A stretch of DNA of 64,000 nt from Streptomyces xylophagus (GCF_000716435.1 NZ_JNWO01000007.1:1071631-1135630), one strand, 5' to 3'; counted from the first letter of the stretch, positions 1 through 8,991 are shown. Numbers and translations are program-made. The notes: generated from the sequence alone by a model not told the origin.

Positions 1-637
1 GTCCGCCGCGCATCGAGGCACGGCGGCCGCCCGCCACGTCCATGGCCGTCGCGACGGTACGGGTGAGGGCGTTCGCGAAGTTCAGCTGCCAGTCCGGGGC
101 CTTGCCGCCCTGCCAGGTGTCCCACGGCACGAGCACTTGGTCCGGTTCGCCGCCCGCCGTGCCGCAACGCTCGTAGAGGGGCGGGACGCCGTCGCGGCGC
201 CAGCCGGCGGCGAGTTGGTCCTCGTCGCCGCCGGGGTAGGCGGCGGGCAGGTCCTCGGGGGTGACGCCGATGGGGAATCCGAGCAGGAAGCGGTTGACGA
301 CGGCGCAGTTGGCCGCCAGGGCGGGGCCGTCGGGCTGGTCGCGGAGCTTCGGCGCGGCCGGGACATGGCCGAAGCCCAGGTGGATGATGCAGTGTGCGAT
401 CGCCCAGGCCCATTCGGCGGGTTCGGCCCGCCGGGTGGGGTGGACGTGCAGCACGCCGTTGGAATCGACGCGTACCAGACCGGTGTGGGGCGTGCGGGGG
501 CAGTCGTCCCGGCGGCAGGTGCTGAAGCCGATGGCGGCGAGCGCGCGGTTGGCCCGCACCAGCCGCAGCCCCTCCTCGAAGGCCTCGGCCGCGAGATCCT
601 TCTTGGGCTTCCCCTTGTTGCCCCGGGTGCGGCTCAC
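1..637 (-). CDS. VWA-like / putative metallopeptidase-domain protein, C-terminus missing
   Basis: This reading frame runs off the left edge of the window, leaving about 212 residues. It starts at a GTG that overlaps the TGA of the upstream ATPase by four bases (GTGA), so the two are probably translationally coupled. The N-terminal part carries the cluster AHCIIHLGFGH near residues 93-103, which resembles the His-rich metal-site region of the putative metallopeptidase domain found in front of VWA domains (DUF2201 type). Such proteins typically follow a MoxR-type ATPase, as here, and are thought to be its partner. The VWA part would lie outside the window, so the family call rests on this N-terminal half and on context. 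Confidence 0.75.
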   Translation of the reverse strand, partial: MSRTRGNKGKPKKDLAAEAFEEGLRLVRANRALAAIGFSTCRRDDCPRTPHTGLVRVDSNGVLHVHPTRRAEPAEWAWAIAHCIIHLGFGHVPAAPKLRDQPDGPALAANCAVVNRFLLGFPIGVTPEDLPAAYPGGDEDQLAAGWRRDGVPPLYERCGTAGGEPDQVLVPWDTWQGGKAPDWQLNFANALTRTVATAMDVAGGRRASMRGG

Positions 638-1695
638 TGCCGGGCCTCGACCAGCCGGGGCATGTCACGGGCCGCCTCGACCAGGAACCAGGCGGGCAGC
701 AGCGGATTGCCGTCGGTGTCCGGGGCGATGACGCTCTGCGCGACCTCCACAGAGATCTCGGCGAGCTGCACGAGCAGCGACTTGGCGCGGTACGCGGTCT
801 GCAAACCGTTCGCCGACAAGTGCTCCTTGCTGACCGGGAGTTCCTTGACGAGCCGGCCCCGGAAGGACTCGGCGAGGTAGTACAGCAGGTCGCGGTCCTC
901 CGGGCGGTGCGGCCAGCGCGCGTCGCCCTTGATGATCGCCTCGATGCCGAACCGGCTGCGCACGATCTTGACGTAACCGCAGAACGCGACCGCGTGGGCG
1001 GGCGTCAGCGTGCCGTGGGCGATGACCTTGAGGGTGTCCTCGTCGAGGTCGGGCCCGAAGGAACCCAGCGCGTCCGAGAGCATGTGCCAGGAGCGCGGTG
1101 TCGAGAAGGGCTCTTCCGTCTTCGGCGGCTTGGACCACAGGTGGTCGGGGCGGTCGGTGAGGTGGTCCAGGATCCACGGGTGGATGCCGTTGCCCGCCGC
1201 CCACACGAGCCAGTCCTTCGGGGACGCCTCCAGGTGGACGTGCGTGAGCCGGTTGATCAGCGCGGACGCGATCGGGCGGGCCAGCGCGTTGTCGGTCGCC
1301 CGGTTGCCCGCGCCGATCACGATCGAGCCCTTGGGGAGTTCGTAGCTGCCGATCCGGCGGTCCAGGATCAGCGAGTAGAACGCCTTCTGCACATCCGGCG
1401 TCGCCGCGTTCAGCTCGTCCAGGAACAGGCAGTACGGCTCGTCCCGCGCGATCGCCTCCGGCGGGCAGAACACCGACCGCCCGTCACGGATCTGCGGCAC
1501 ACCGATCAGATCCTCGGGCGCGAGCTGCGTACCCAGCAGGCTGACGCACTCAAGCCCCAGAGACTGGGCGAACTCCCTTACCAGGGACGACTTTCCGATG
1601 CCGGGCGCGCCCCAGAGGAACACGGGGCGGACGGTCGCGAGGCCGAGCAGCAACTCCGGTATGCGAGCGGGCGTGACAGTGACGGCAGCCTGCAA
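634..1695 (-). CDS. MoxR-family AAA+ ATPase
   Basis: A 353-residue ATPase of the MoxR type. The Walker A motif GAPGIGKS is at residues 29-36, Walker B LFLDELN near 90-96, and a sensor-like GAGNR near 128-132. MoxR proteins act as chaperone-like ATPases that activate or assemble partner proteins, usually VWA or metallopeptidase-domain proteins encoded next door; the partial gene just downstream fits that role and overlaps this gene by four bases. The start is a TTG at 1693-1695 preceded by GAGGAG. The client and metal cofactor cannot be inferred from the sequence. Confidence 0.9.
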   Translation of the reverse strand: MQAAVTVTPARIPELLLGLATVRPVFLWGAPGIGKSSLVREFAQSLGLECVSLLGTQLAPEDLIGVPQIRDGRSVFCPPEAIARDEPYCLFLDELNAATPDVQKAFYSLILDRRIGSYELPKGSIVIGAGNRATDNALARPIASALINRLTHVHLEASPKDWLVWAAGNGIHPWILDHLTDRPDHLWSKPPKTEEPFSTPRSWHMLSDALGSFGPDLDEDTLKVIAHGTLTPAHAVAFCGYVKIVRSRFGIEAIIKGDARWPHRPEDRDLLYYLAESFRGRLVKELPVSKEHLSANGLQTAYRAKSLLVQLAEISVEVAQSVIAPDTDGNPLLPAWFLVEAARDMPRLVEARQ

Positions 1696-1786
1696 AAGAG
1701 GCTCTCCTCAAGGGGGTTCGACAAGGGCGCAAACGCGCTCCAATGCCCCCAGTGTGTGCCTACGACCCACCCGGCGCAGCCCATTT

Positions 1787-3862
1787 TCAGGCGGCCCGCT
1801 CCTCCTGCTCGGCCGTCAGCGGGACTTGGGGTCCGTTGCACTCCCGCAGCCAGCGCCGCAGTACCCGGTGCACCTGCTCCGCGCCGACTAGATCCTCGCC
1901 GTCGTCGACCGGCGCGGAGAAGGCGTGCGGCGACAGCAGGAACGGCTTGCCCTGGGAGCCGCCGAGGCCGCCGTGCGAACCGATCTGCTCCTCGAAGGCG
2001 AGGACTTCGCCCTCGGCCGGGTCGTACCAGGAGTTGACCATGATGTCGGCGGTGTGCGGGAAGGAGTGGGTGCGCCGGACGGCGTCCGCGACGCCGGGGC
2101 CGAAGTCCGCCAACGGGCCCTGTTTGTCGTCGAGTTCGGCCACCGGGAGTTCGGCACCGTGCGCGCCCAGGACGAGTCCGCCGTGCTCCTCGCTGCGGAC
2201 CAGGACGAAGCCGACGCCCGGGTGGTTGGCGAGGGTCGTCAGCAGTGCCGGGTGGCGGGCGTCGATCTCCTCCTTGGTCATCCGGTGCGGCACGTCCGGG
2301 AAGGAGACCAGACCGAGGTTGCCGGAGGCCAGCACGATCGGCTCGGAGTGGCGGCCGGCGTGGACCTGCCGCTCGTCGCCGTCCTTGGCGGGCCTGCGCA
2401 GCGCCGCGCGGACGGCGGCGCGGGCCTCGGCGCCGCTGTGGGTGCGGCGGGCCCGGCGCGGCACGGGCAGCCCGCAGCCCGCCCGGACCAGGTCGCCGAG
2501 GGTGAGGCCGTAGCGGCCCTGGAAGGTTTCGCCGGGGCTCTGCCCGTGGTCGGAGAGGACGACGATGCGGTACGGCCGCGGGGCGTGCTCGGCGACGTTC
2601 TCGATCAACGCGAGGGAACGGTCCAAACGCTGGAGGACCTTGGCGGCGTCGCGGCTGCGCGGTCCGGAGTGGTGGGCGACCTCGTCGTAGGCCACGAGGT
2701 CGGCGTAGACGGCGGTGCGGCCGGCGAGCATGTCGCCCATGACGGCGGCGACGACGACGTCCCGTTCGACGACGGTCGCGAAGGCGCGGACGAGGGGGTA
2801 GAGGCCGCCGCGCTTGATCCGGGGGCGCTGCTTGGTAAGGCGGCTGCGGGTCGACTGGCCGATCTCGCGGCCGACTTCGGCGACGAAGGACATCGCGGTG
2901 CGGACGGCGTTGGCGGGGTCGGAGAAGTAGGCGAAGTAGCCAGCGCGGGAACGGTTTTCGCGGCCCCGGCGGCGGATGGCGATGGACAGGACGAGGGCCT
3001 GTTCGTCGGCGCCGCCGCTGAACAGGTTGCCCCGGCTGGCGCCGTCGAGCGTGAGGAGGCCGCCGTCGCCGGTGAACTCGACGGCGCGGCGCTGGAGTTC
3101 GGCGGCGCTGGTCGGGCGGTTGCAGACCATCACCTCGCCGGTGTCCTTCTCGTACCAGCGGAACGCGGGGATGTCGTGGTTGGAGCCGTGCAGGATGCCG
3201 AGCTGGCTGGCGCCGGTCTGGCTGGACCAGTCGGTGCGCCAGGGGGTGAGGCGGTGGCTTGGGCGGTCGCCGCCGAGGAGCTTCGCGACGGTCGGCATCA
3301 GGCCCCTGGCCACGGCTGCGAGCAGCACGTCGTGGCCGACGCCGTCGAGTTGCAGGAAGACGGTGCCGGGCGAGGACGGGCCGGGGGGCAGGGCTCTGCG
3401 GCGGCGGTCGGCGAGGCGGTAGAGGCGACGGCGGTAGGCGTCGTCGTCGCGGACGGCCAGGGCACCGCCGGTCGCGGAGGCCACGGCGGACATGACGGCG
3501 GCGACGACCACGGCGGTCTCGGGGGCGACCTGGCCACGCAGTCCGCCGTCGGGATTGATGCGCAGGGCGATCAGCAGCAGCGAGCCGTTGAGCACGAAGA
3601 CGAGGAGGCCGAGGACGAGCGCGGGCACGAGCAGCAACAGCCGTACCAGCAGCGGCCAGACGAGGGCCGACAGCACACCGAAGGCACCGGCGCCGAGCGC
3701 GGCCGTGACCCCGATCCGGGTGGCGCTGTCGCCGTCCGCCGACTGGAGCTTGAAGTCCGGCAGAATCCCGGCGAGCACCAGCATGGTGACCGTGGAGACC
3801 GCCCACACCGCGATGCTCCGCCCGACCTGACTGGCGAGCCGCCGCCAACGCGCTCCACCCAC
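1787..3862 (-). CDS. Membrane protein with N-terminal holin-like helices and alkaline-phosphatase-superfamily domain
   Basis: A 691-residue protein with two parts. Residues about 15-135 contain four hydrophobic segments, resembling the phage-holin-like membrane region annotated in related actinobacterial proteins. From about residue 165 a type I phosphodiesterase/nucleotide pyrophosphatase-like domain begins with QLDGVGHD (171-178), a probable first metal site. It continues with a TGASQLGILHG segment that would carry the Ser/Thr nucleophile, and later YDEVAHHSG and LSDHGQ metal-binding motifs. The catalytic domain is presumably anchored at the membrane; substrate unknown. The start is GTG. 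The gene stands alone between the MoxR pair and a short unrelated gene. Confidence 0.8.
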   Translation of the reverse strand: MGGARWRRLASQVGRSIAVWAVSTVTMLVLAGILPDFKLQSADGDSATRIGVTAALGAGAFGVLSALVWPLLVRLLLLVPALVLGLLVFVLNGSLLLIALRINPDGGLRGQVAPETAVVVAAVMSAVASATGGALAVRDDDAYRRRLYRLADRRRRALPPGPSSPGTVFLQLDGVGHDVLLAAVARGLMPTVAKLLGGDRPSHRLTPWRTDWSSQTGASQLGILHGSNHDIPAFRWYEKDTGEVMVCNRPTSAAELQRRAVEFTGDGGLLTLDGASRGNLFSGGADEQALVLSIAIRRRGRENRSRAGYFAYFSDPANAVRTAMSFVAEVGREIGQSTRSRLTKQRPRIKRGGLYPLVRAFATVVERDVVVAAVMGDMLAGRTAVYADLVAYDEVAHHSGPRSRDAAKVLQRLDRSLALIENVAEHAPRPYRIVVLSDHGQSPGETFQGRYGLTLGDLVRAGCGLPVPRRARRTHSGAEARAAVRAALRRPAKDGDERQVHAGRHSEPIVLASGNLGLVSFPDVPHRMTKEEIDARHPALLTTLANHPGVGFVLVRSEEHGGLVLGAHGAELPVAELDDKQGPLADFGPGVADAVRRTHSFPHTADIMVNSWYDPAEGEVLAFEEQIGSHGGLGGSQGKPFLLSPHAFSAPVDDGEDLVGAEQVHRVLRRWLRECNGPQVPLTAEQEERAA

Positions 3863-3944
3863 GCCCCGTACACCTCACGTCCCTGGCCCGACGACCTGGC
3901 GGGCCTCCACCCACCTTGTCACAACGGGTGGAACGGTCCAGATG

Positions 3945-4376
3945 TCACCGGCCGTCGTAGCCCGCCGTCGGCATGGACAGCCGTCGGTGCACGCTGGCCT
4001 TCATCTGGGCGTCGTAGGAGGGCTCCGCGCGGCCGACCGTCTCGATCCGCACCCCGCGTCGCGCGCACTCGTCGGTGAACTCGTCGACGGAGGACAGCGC
4101 GCTCTCCAGGACCCGGCGGCTGGGGGCGACGAACAGGTCGAGACCGGGCCGGACACCGTCCCACAGCGCGCAGTGGTCGGGGCGCAGCCCGCGCACCAGA
4201 AGCTCGCGGGCGATCACATAGCCGTGGTCGGCGGCCCAGCGGGCACACATCGCGTGCTGGCTGCGGGAGTCGACCAGGAAGGGGTCGTCGTCCAGCTCCT
4301 CCAGCGGCGTCAGGCTGGCGATCGCCGTCACCCGAAGCCGCGAGGGCATACCCGAGGCACCGCGTACCTGTCCCAT
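3945..4376 (-). CDS. Small protein resembling a degenerate serine-recombinase N-terminal domain
   Basis: A 143-residue protein with no clear product name. The ATG at 4376 is preceded by GGAGG at good spacing; an upstream in-frame start has no such site. The order of motifs looks like a resolvase N-terminal domain: SQHAMCARWAADHGY matches the usual QREACRRYAEEHGW helix, RPGLDLFV matches the RPGLQRLL segment, and DEFTDECARRGVRIETV matches the LELVEELEERGVRF segment. The expected catalytic YxRVS motif near the N-terminus is not visible (VTAIASLTP stands there), and there is no DNA-binding domain. It is therefore probably not an active recombinase. The similarity was judged by eye. Confidence 0.6.
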   Translation of the reverse strand: MGQVRGASGMPSRLRVTAIASLTPLEELDDDPFLVDSRSQHAMCARWAADHGYVIARELLVRGLRPDHCALWDGVRPGLDLFVAPSRRVLESALSSVDEFTDECARRGVRIETVGRAEPSYDAQMKASVHRRLSMPTAGYDGR

Positions 4377-4461
4377 GGCGTCCCCCTCACCTCCGGGTTT
4401 CGCCGCCGACCCTACTCCTGCCCGTAGGCTTCGGGGGAGTCGCGCGAAGGAGGCAAAGAAG

Positions 4462-5235
4462 GTGCCGGTGGAGATCACCTGGTGGGGTCACGCCAGCTGC
4501 ACGATCGAGGACTCGGACATACGCGTCCTCACCGACCCCCTGTTCGCCCGCCGACTCGCGCATCTACGACGCCGCCGGGGCGCGGTGCCGCCGCCCGAGG
4601 CCCGGCGCGCGGACCTGGCGCTCGTCTCCCATCTGCACGCCGACCACCTACACCTTCCCTCGCTCGCCGCCCTCGCCCCGGGCACGCGCCTGCTCGTGCC
4701 CCGGGGCGCACTCCGCGCGGTACCGGGACTGCGCCGGCTCCGGCAGCTGCGGATCGACGAGGTGGCCCCCGGCGACCAGACGCTGGTCGGTGACCTGGTC
4801 GTACGGGCCGTGCCCGCGCGGCACGACGGGAGGCGGCTGCCGGTCGGACCGCACCGCTCCCCCGCGCTGGGCTACGTCGTCGAGGGCGAGGCGCGCACCT
4901 ACTTCGCCGGGGACACCGGGCTGTTCGACGACATGGCCAAGGAGGTCGGGCCGGTCGACGTGGCGCTGCTGCCGGTCGGCGGCTGGGGTCCGTATCTCGG
5001 CGAGGGGCATCTGGACGCGGGACGCGCGGCCCAGGCGTTGGCGCGACTCTCGCCGCGCAGTGCGGTGCCGGTGCACTACGGCACGTACTGGCCGATCGGG
5101 ATGGACGCGGTGCGCCCGCACGAATTCCACACGCCGGGCGACGAGTTCGTGCGGATCGCGGCGCAGCTCGCGCCCTCGGTTTCGGTGCACCGGCTCGGAC
5201 ACGGGGAGAGCGTGCGCCCGGAGGTCGCCCGGTGA
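4462..5235 (+). CDS. MBL-fold metal-dependent hydrolase (UlaG/L-ascorbate lactonase-like)
   Basis: A 257-residue metallo-beta-lactamase-fold protein starting at GTG 4462, eight bases after a GAAGGAGG site. It begins with the strand typical of the UlaG-like group (ITWWGHAS) and carries the metal motif HLHADHLHL near residues 57-65, FAGDTG with a metal Asp, and PVHYGT near the C-terminus. Substrate unknown; the UlaG-like group includes lactonases and phosphodiesterases. The stop overlaps the start of the following DedA gene by four bases (GTGA), suggesting a two-gene operon. Confidence 0.85.
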   Translation: MPVEITWWGHASCTIEDSDIRVLTDPLFARRLAHLRRRRGAVPPPEARRADLALVSHLHADHLHLPSLAALAPGTRLLVPRGALRAVPGLRRLRQLRIDEVAPGDQTLVGDLVVRAVPARHDGRRLPVGPHRSPALGYVVEGEARTYFAGDTGLFDDMAKEVGPVDVALLPVGGWGPYLGEGHLDAGRAAQALARLSPRSAVPVHYGTYWPIGMDAVRPHEFHTPGDEFVRIAAQLAPSVSVHRLGHGESVRPEVAR

Positions 5236-5861
5236 GTTGGATCGCGGACGCGCTGTCCGCGACCGCCACGACGTCGCCCGAGTCCACCCAACAGGCCATC
5301 GGCTACCCGTCGTTGTTCCTGCTGGTGCTGTTCGGGGCGCTGGTGCCGGTGATTCCGACGGGGGCGCTGGTGAGTTCGGCGGCGGTGGTCGCGTTTCACC
5401 AGACGGCGCCGTTCGCGCTGGCGCTGGTCTTCGTCACGGCTTCGCTGGCCGCGTTTCTCGGGGACGTCGCGCTGTACTGGCTGGGGCGGCGGGGGATGGG
5501 GTCGAAGAACGGGTCGCGGTGGCTGGAGGCGATCCGTGCGCGGGCTCCGCAGGATCGGCTGGAGCAGGCCCAGGAGAAGCTGGCCGACCATGGGGTGACG
5601 GTGCTGGTGCTGTCTCGGCTGGTGCCGGCGGGGCGTATTCCGGTGATGCTGGCGTGTCTGATGGCGGAGTGGCCGATCCGCCGGTTCGCCCGGGGTAATG
5701 CGCCCGCGTGTCTGGCGTGGGCCGTGACGTACCAGCTGATCGGCATCCTTGGGGGTTCGTTGTTTCCGGAGCCGTGGGAGGGGGTTGTGGCGGCGGTTGT
5801 GTTGACCGTGGTGATCAGTGTGGCGCCAAGTTTGTGGCGGCGGGTTCGGGCTGCCAGTTGA
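5232..5861 (+). CDS. DedA-family membrane protein
   Basis: A 209-residue integral membrane protein of the DedA/SNARE-associated family, whose members act as transporters or lipid flippases. Hydrophobic segments occur near residues 25-45, 50-75, 120-140 and 175-200. The family region with G-x-x-x-PG-type turns is visible as FGALVPVIPTG, and the amphipathic SRLVPAGRIPVMLACLMA segment matches the conserved SRFIPGxR element with PAGRIP. The GTG start overlaps the preceding MBL gene stop by four bases, so the pair is probably co-translated. The transported lipid or substrate is unknown. Confidence 0.85.
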   Translation: MSWIADALSATATTSPESTQQAIGYPSLFLLVLFGALVPVIPTGALVSSAAVVAFHQTAPFALALVFVTASLAAFLGDVALYWLGRRGMGSKNGSRWLEAIRARAPQDRLEQAQEKLADHGVTVLVLSRLVPAGRIPVMLACLMAEWPIRRFARGNAPACLAWAVTYQLIGILGGSLFPEPWEGVVAAVVLTVVISVAPSLWRRVRAAS

Positions 5862-5888
5862 TGTTGCGTTGCGGGGTGCGGGTCGTGT

Positions 5889-5947
5889 GTGGCTGGGCGC
5901 GCCCCGCGGCGGAGCCGCAATTCGACACAGCCCCGCGCCCCTAAGGG
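5889..5947 (-). repeat. Streptomyces dispersed GGGGCGCGGGG intergenic repeat, copy 1
   Basis: Read on the minus strand, this begins at the stop of the MBL gene ending at 5941 and shows AGGGGCGCGGGGCTGTGTCG followed by TTGCGGCTCCGCCGCGGGG. The same sequence recurs at 8992-9065 and, in a shorter variant, at 42763-42806. GGCTCCGCC/GGCGGAGCC can form a hairpin. It lies between two convergent genes and may act as a transcription terminator. Confidence 0.75.
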
Positions 5948-7005
5948 GTCTCAGCCAGCACTCTCGAAGCTCCCACCGGTAGATCCCACAGGTCTTGCCT
6001 GGCCAGGCCCGCTTGTTCCCAGGCCGCCCGCACCCGCGTCAGCGGCTCCAGGACCGGCTCTGCCGACAGGACGAACGTGCCCCAGTGCATCGGAGCCATC
6101 CGTCGCGCCCCCAGATCCTGTACGGCCCGCACCGCCTCCTCCGGGTCGCAGTGGACGTCGCTCAGCCACCAGCGTGGGTCGTAGGCGCCGATGGGGAGGA
6201 GGGCCAGGTCAATTCCCGGATAGCGGCGGCCGATACGTGAGAACCAGTGGCCGTAGCCCGTGTCGCCCGCGAAGTAGATGCGCTGGCCGTCGGGTGCTGT
6301 CATCACCCAACCGCCCCACAGGGAGTGGCAGGTGTCGGTGAGGCTGCGCTTGGACCAGTGGTGGGCGGGTACGAAGTCGAGGCGGACGCCGTCGAGTTGG
6401 GCCGCTTCCCACCAGTCGAGTTCGGTGACGCGGGTGAATCTGCGGCGGCGGAACCAGCTGCCGAGGCCGGCCGGCGCGAACACCGGGGTGTGGCGCGGGA
6501 GTCGGCGCAGGGTGGGGGCGTCGAGGTGGTCGTAGTGGTTGTGGCTGATGACGACGGCGTCGATCGGCGGGAGTGCCTCCCAGGCAACGCCTACTGGGGT
6601 GATGCGGGCCGGGGTGCCGAGGATGCGGCGGGACCAGACCGGGTCGGTGAGGATCGTCAGGCCGCCGATCCGCACCACCCAGCTGGCGTGTCCCGCCCAG
6701 GTGACGGCGACGGTCAACGCGTCGACCTGGGGCAGTGGTTCGGGTGCGAACGGGAGTCGGGGGATGTCGGCGAGGCCCTCCGGGCGGGGCCGTACGGAGC
6801 CCTCGCGGGCGAAGCGGGCGAAGGCCTTGAGGCCGGGCAGCGGGGCGGTGAGCCGGTCGTGGAAGGTCCGGGGCCATACGCGCCGCTCGCCGAGGGGGCG
6901 GGGTTCGGCGAGCGGCGGGGAGGACGGGGCGAACGGGGGCATCGGGTCGGCGGTTTCACGCGTGGTCGTACTGCTGGTGGTGGTCGACTCGGACTGCTGC
7001 GTCAT
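5941..7005 (-). CDS. MBL-fold metallo-hydrolase, NAPE-PLD-like
   Basis: A 354-residue MBL-fold protein, longer than the UlaG type, with the layout of NAPE-phospholipase D-like hydrolases: VTWAGHASW, ILTDPVWSRR, the metal motif SHNHYDHLD, PAHHWS, IYFAGDTGYG and MHWGTF towards the C-terminus. These proteins bind two zinc ions and hydrolyse phosphodiesters or related substrates. The ATG at 7005 overlaps the upstream aminotransferase-like gene stop by four bases (ATGA), so the two are translationally coupled. The first about 25 residues are Ser/Thr-rich and low in complexity. A slightly earlier ATG at 7020 is possible but has no better ribosome binding site. Confidence 0.87.
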   Translation of the reverse strand: MTQQSESTTTSSTTTRETADPMPPFAPSSPPLAEPRPLGERRVWPRTFHDRLTAPLPGLKAFARFAREGSVRPRPEGLADIPRLPFAPEPLPQVDALTVAVTWAGHASWVVRIGGLTILTDPVWSRRILGTPARITPVGVAWEALPPIDAVVISHNHYDHLDAPTLRRLPRHTPVFAPAGLGSWFRRRRFTRVTELDWWEAAQLDGVRLDFVPAHHWSKRSLTDTCHSLWGGWVMTAPDGQRIYFAGDTGYGHWFSRIGRRYPGIDLALLPIGAYDPRWWLSDVHCDPEEAVRAVQDLGARRMAPMHWGTFVLSAEPVLEPLTRVRAAWEQAGLARQDLWDLPVGASRVLAETP

Positions 7006-8249
7006 CGAGGAGGCTCCCATCGCTGAGCGTCGTCGCGGAGATCGTCGAAGATCGACCTCAAGGACATCAACGCGCGTTGCACGTGTGGCAGTTCCAACGG
7101 CACGGGTGACGTGAGGCATTCCGCGCGTTCCTCGTCGGTTCGGCCCAGCAGCGGTCCGGTGGACAGCCGTACCCGCAGCGCGCCCAGGTCGTCGCCGAAG
7201 CGATGGCCTCCAGGGGCGGGCATGCCGAGCCGGGCGGTGAGGAACTCCTCCAGGTCCTGCGCGTCACCCACGCCCTGCGGGGTCAGCGCGTGGCGCAACG
7301 GCCCGAGGTCGACGTACAGATGGCGTCCCGCCTGCGGCGGCCGGGAGAACGCGCCCGCCCCGGTGACGGCAGCGTGCGCGGCGGCGGCCACGCGCGCGTG
7401 AAGGCGTACGGCGGTGTCGCGGCGGGCGATGACGGGCGGGGGTTCGCCGAGGGCGTGGCCGGCCGCGGCGGCGACGGGTGCGGCGATGCGGGCGCCGAGT
7501 GCGGTGAGGACGTCGAGCACGCGCGCGTGGAGCGCGTTCCCGGCGCGGCCGGCGGGGAAGCGGGCGACGGCGGCCGGCCAGCCGGACGGGAGGAGCGCGC
7601 CGGCGAGGTCGGTGACGACGGTGACCTTGTCGGGCAGCATCTCGGCGGGGCTGAGCAGCATGGTGCGCCGGGGTGCGTGCAGGGTGTCGCGCCAGGTCTC
7701 GTCGCTGACCAGGTGCAGGCCCTCGGCGGCGGCGGCCTCGACGGTCTCGTGCATGACCTCGGGCGGCGCCACGGTGGCGGTGGGGTCGTCGGCGACGGAC
7801 AGCACGAGCAGGCGCGGGTCACCGCCCTCGTCCCGGACCCGGCGCACGGTCTCCAGCAGGGCGTACGGATCGGGCACCCCGCCGCACTCGGCCGGGGTGC
7901 CCACATGGAACACGGGTCTGCCCAACAGGCGCGCGTACGGCGCCCACCAGGCGGCGCAGGGTCTGGGCACCAGGACGTCACCGCCGAGCGCGGCGGTCAG
8001 CGCGACCAGCAGCGCGGGGGCACCGGGGGCGGCGGCCACGCGCGCGGGGTCGGCGGGCAGTCCCCGGCGCTCGAAGTAGCCGCTCGCGGCGTCGAGCAGG
8101 GCGGGGGCGCCGCCGACCGGCTGTTCCTCGGTGCGGCTCGCGGCGGCGGCAAGGACGGCGGCCAGTTCCGGCAGGACGGGCAGTCCGTCGTCGGGAAAGA
8201 CCGGCCCGTAACGGACGGGTCCCTGGCCTACCGCGTCCGCCTGCCGCAT
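7002..8249 (-). CDS. PLP aminotransferase-fold protein lacking the catalytic lysine
   Basis: A 415-residue protein with the class I/II aminotransferase layout. SDETWRD at 182-188 stands where SDEIYRD is expected, followed by PDKVTVVTDLAGALLPSGW, where active enzymes have a strand, then T/S-x-SK-x5-GWR. Here the lysine position is Gly217, the preceding Ser is Ala, and the phosphate-binding Arg after GW is Pro. The NPTG motif reads DPTA. The frame is intact with a good GGAGG before ATG, so this looks like a maintained pseudoenzyme rather than a decaying gene. It is translationally coupled to the MBL hydrolase downstream. Confidence 0.75.
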   Translation of the reverse strand: MRQADAVGQGPVRYGPVFPDDGLPVLPELAAVLAAAASRTEEQPVGGAPALLDAASGYFERRGLPADPARVAAAPGAPALLVALTAALGGDVLVPRPCAAWWAPYARLLGRPVFHVGTPAECGGVPDPYALLETVRRVRDEGGDPRLLVLSVADDPTATVAPPEVMHETVEAAAAEGLHLVSDETWRDTLHAPRRTMLLSPAEMLPDKVTVVTDLAGALLPSGWPAAVARFPAGRAGNALHARVLDVLTALGARIAAPVAAAAGHALGEPPPVIARRDTAVRLHARVAAAAHAAVTGAGAFSRPPQAGRHLYVDLGPLRHALTPQGVGDAQDLEEFLTARLGMPAPGGHRFGDDLGALRVRLSTGPLLGRTDEERAECLTSPVPLELPHVQRALMSLRSIFDDLRDDAQRWEPPR

Positions 8250-8297
8250 GGTGCCTCCGCGCAGTCGCTCGTGCCGTGCCGTGTCCTCGTCGTGCCC

Positions 8298-8885
8298 TCA
8301 GTGTCCCGGAGTCCGCCTGCGCAGCCGGTACACGGCACCACCGCACGCACCCGCGATCAGCACACCCCCGGCGACCAGCGCCGGCACGGAGTCGGTGAAG
8401 GTACCGCCCTCCCCCGCTCGCACCCCGCGCTCGATCACGGCGGCACCGGCGCAGGAATCGCCCCGCGGCTCCTGACACGGCGGCTGCCCGGCCCCGCGCT
8501 CCACGCTGAAGGTCGCGCTCCAGGGCCGCCCCTGTCCCCCGGCCTGCCCCGGACAGGTTCCGTCCACGGTCCACGCGGAGTCCCGCCCGCCCCCGTCACC
8601 GTCGGAGATCCGCGCGGTGCCCCGGTAGGCGGCCCCGGCGGCCCGGTCGTCGTTGCCGGGCACGCGTTGCAGTTGGACGGTCCCGCCGTCGAAACCCTGG
8701 GACGTGGCGTCGATGGTGTCGGCCGCGGTCCCCCCGATCCCCTCGCAGGTGACGGAGACGGTGACGCTCCCACCCGCCTGCACGCTGCTCGGACTGACCT
8801 CGGCGGCCGGATCAGCGGCCACGGCCGGTCCGGCGGCGCCCCCGACAAGGGCGACGACGGACAGGGCGAGTGCGGTGCGGCGCAT
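8298..8885 (-). CDS. Secreted, membrane-anchored hypothetical protein
   Basis: A 195-residue protein of unknown function. It starts at ATG 8885 behind AAGGAG. Residues 1-24 form a signal peptide (Arg-Arg, hydrophobic core, AVA-type cleavage site). The mature part is an Ig-like or beta-rich region with Cys residues that could form disulfides. Near the C-terminus VAGGVLIAGACGGAVYRL is a transmembrane helix followed by RRR, so the protein is probably held in the membrane with its bulk outside the cell. Confidence 0.75.
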   Translation of the reverse strand: MRRTALALSVVALVGGAAGPAVAADPAAEVSPSSVQAGGSVTVSVTCEGIGGTAADTIDATSQGFDGGTVQLQRVPGNDDRAAGAAYRGTARISDGDGGGRDSAWTVDGTCPGQAGGQGRPWSATFSVERGAGQPPCQEPRGDSCAGAAVIERGVRAGEGGTFTDSVPALVAGGVLIAGACGGAVYRLRRRTPGH

Positions 8886-8991
8886 GAGCGGTGCTCCTTA
8901 GACCGAGGACGGCGGCAACACCATCGAAGCCCGGTAAGGAGAGAGCCGCGCGCGGCGAGGCCCGAGCGAGTGAACACAGGCCAGCTGCGGC

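Noticed and set aside
1578..3914. A 778-codon minus-strand open frame overlapping the phosphodiesterase gene
   Set aside because: It is an Arg/Pro-rich out-of-frame shadow of the real gene at 1787-3862, with no recognisable motifs.
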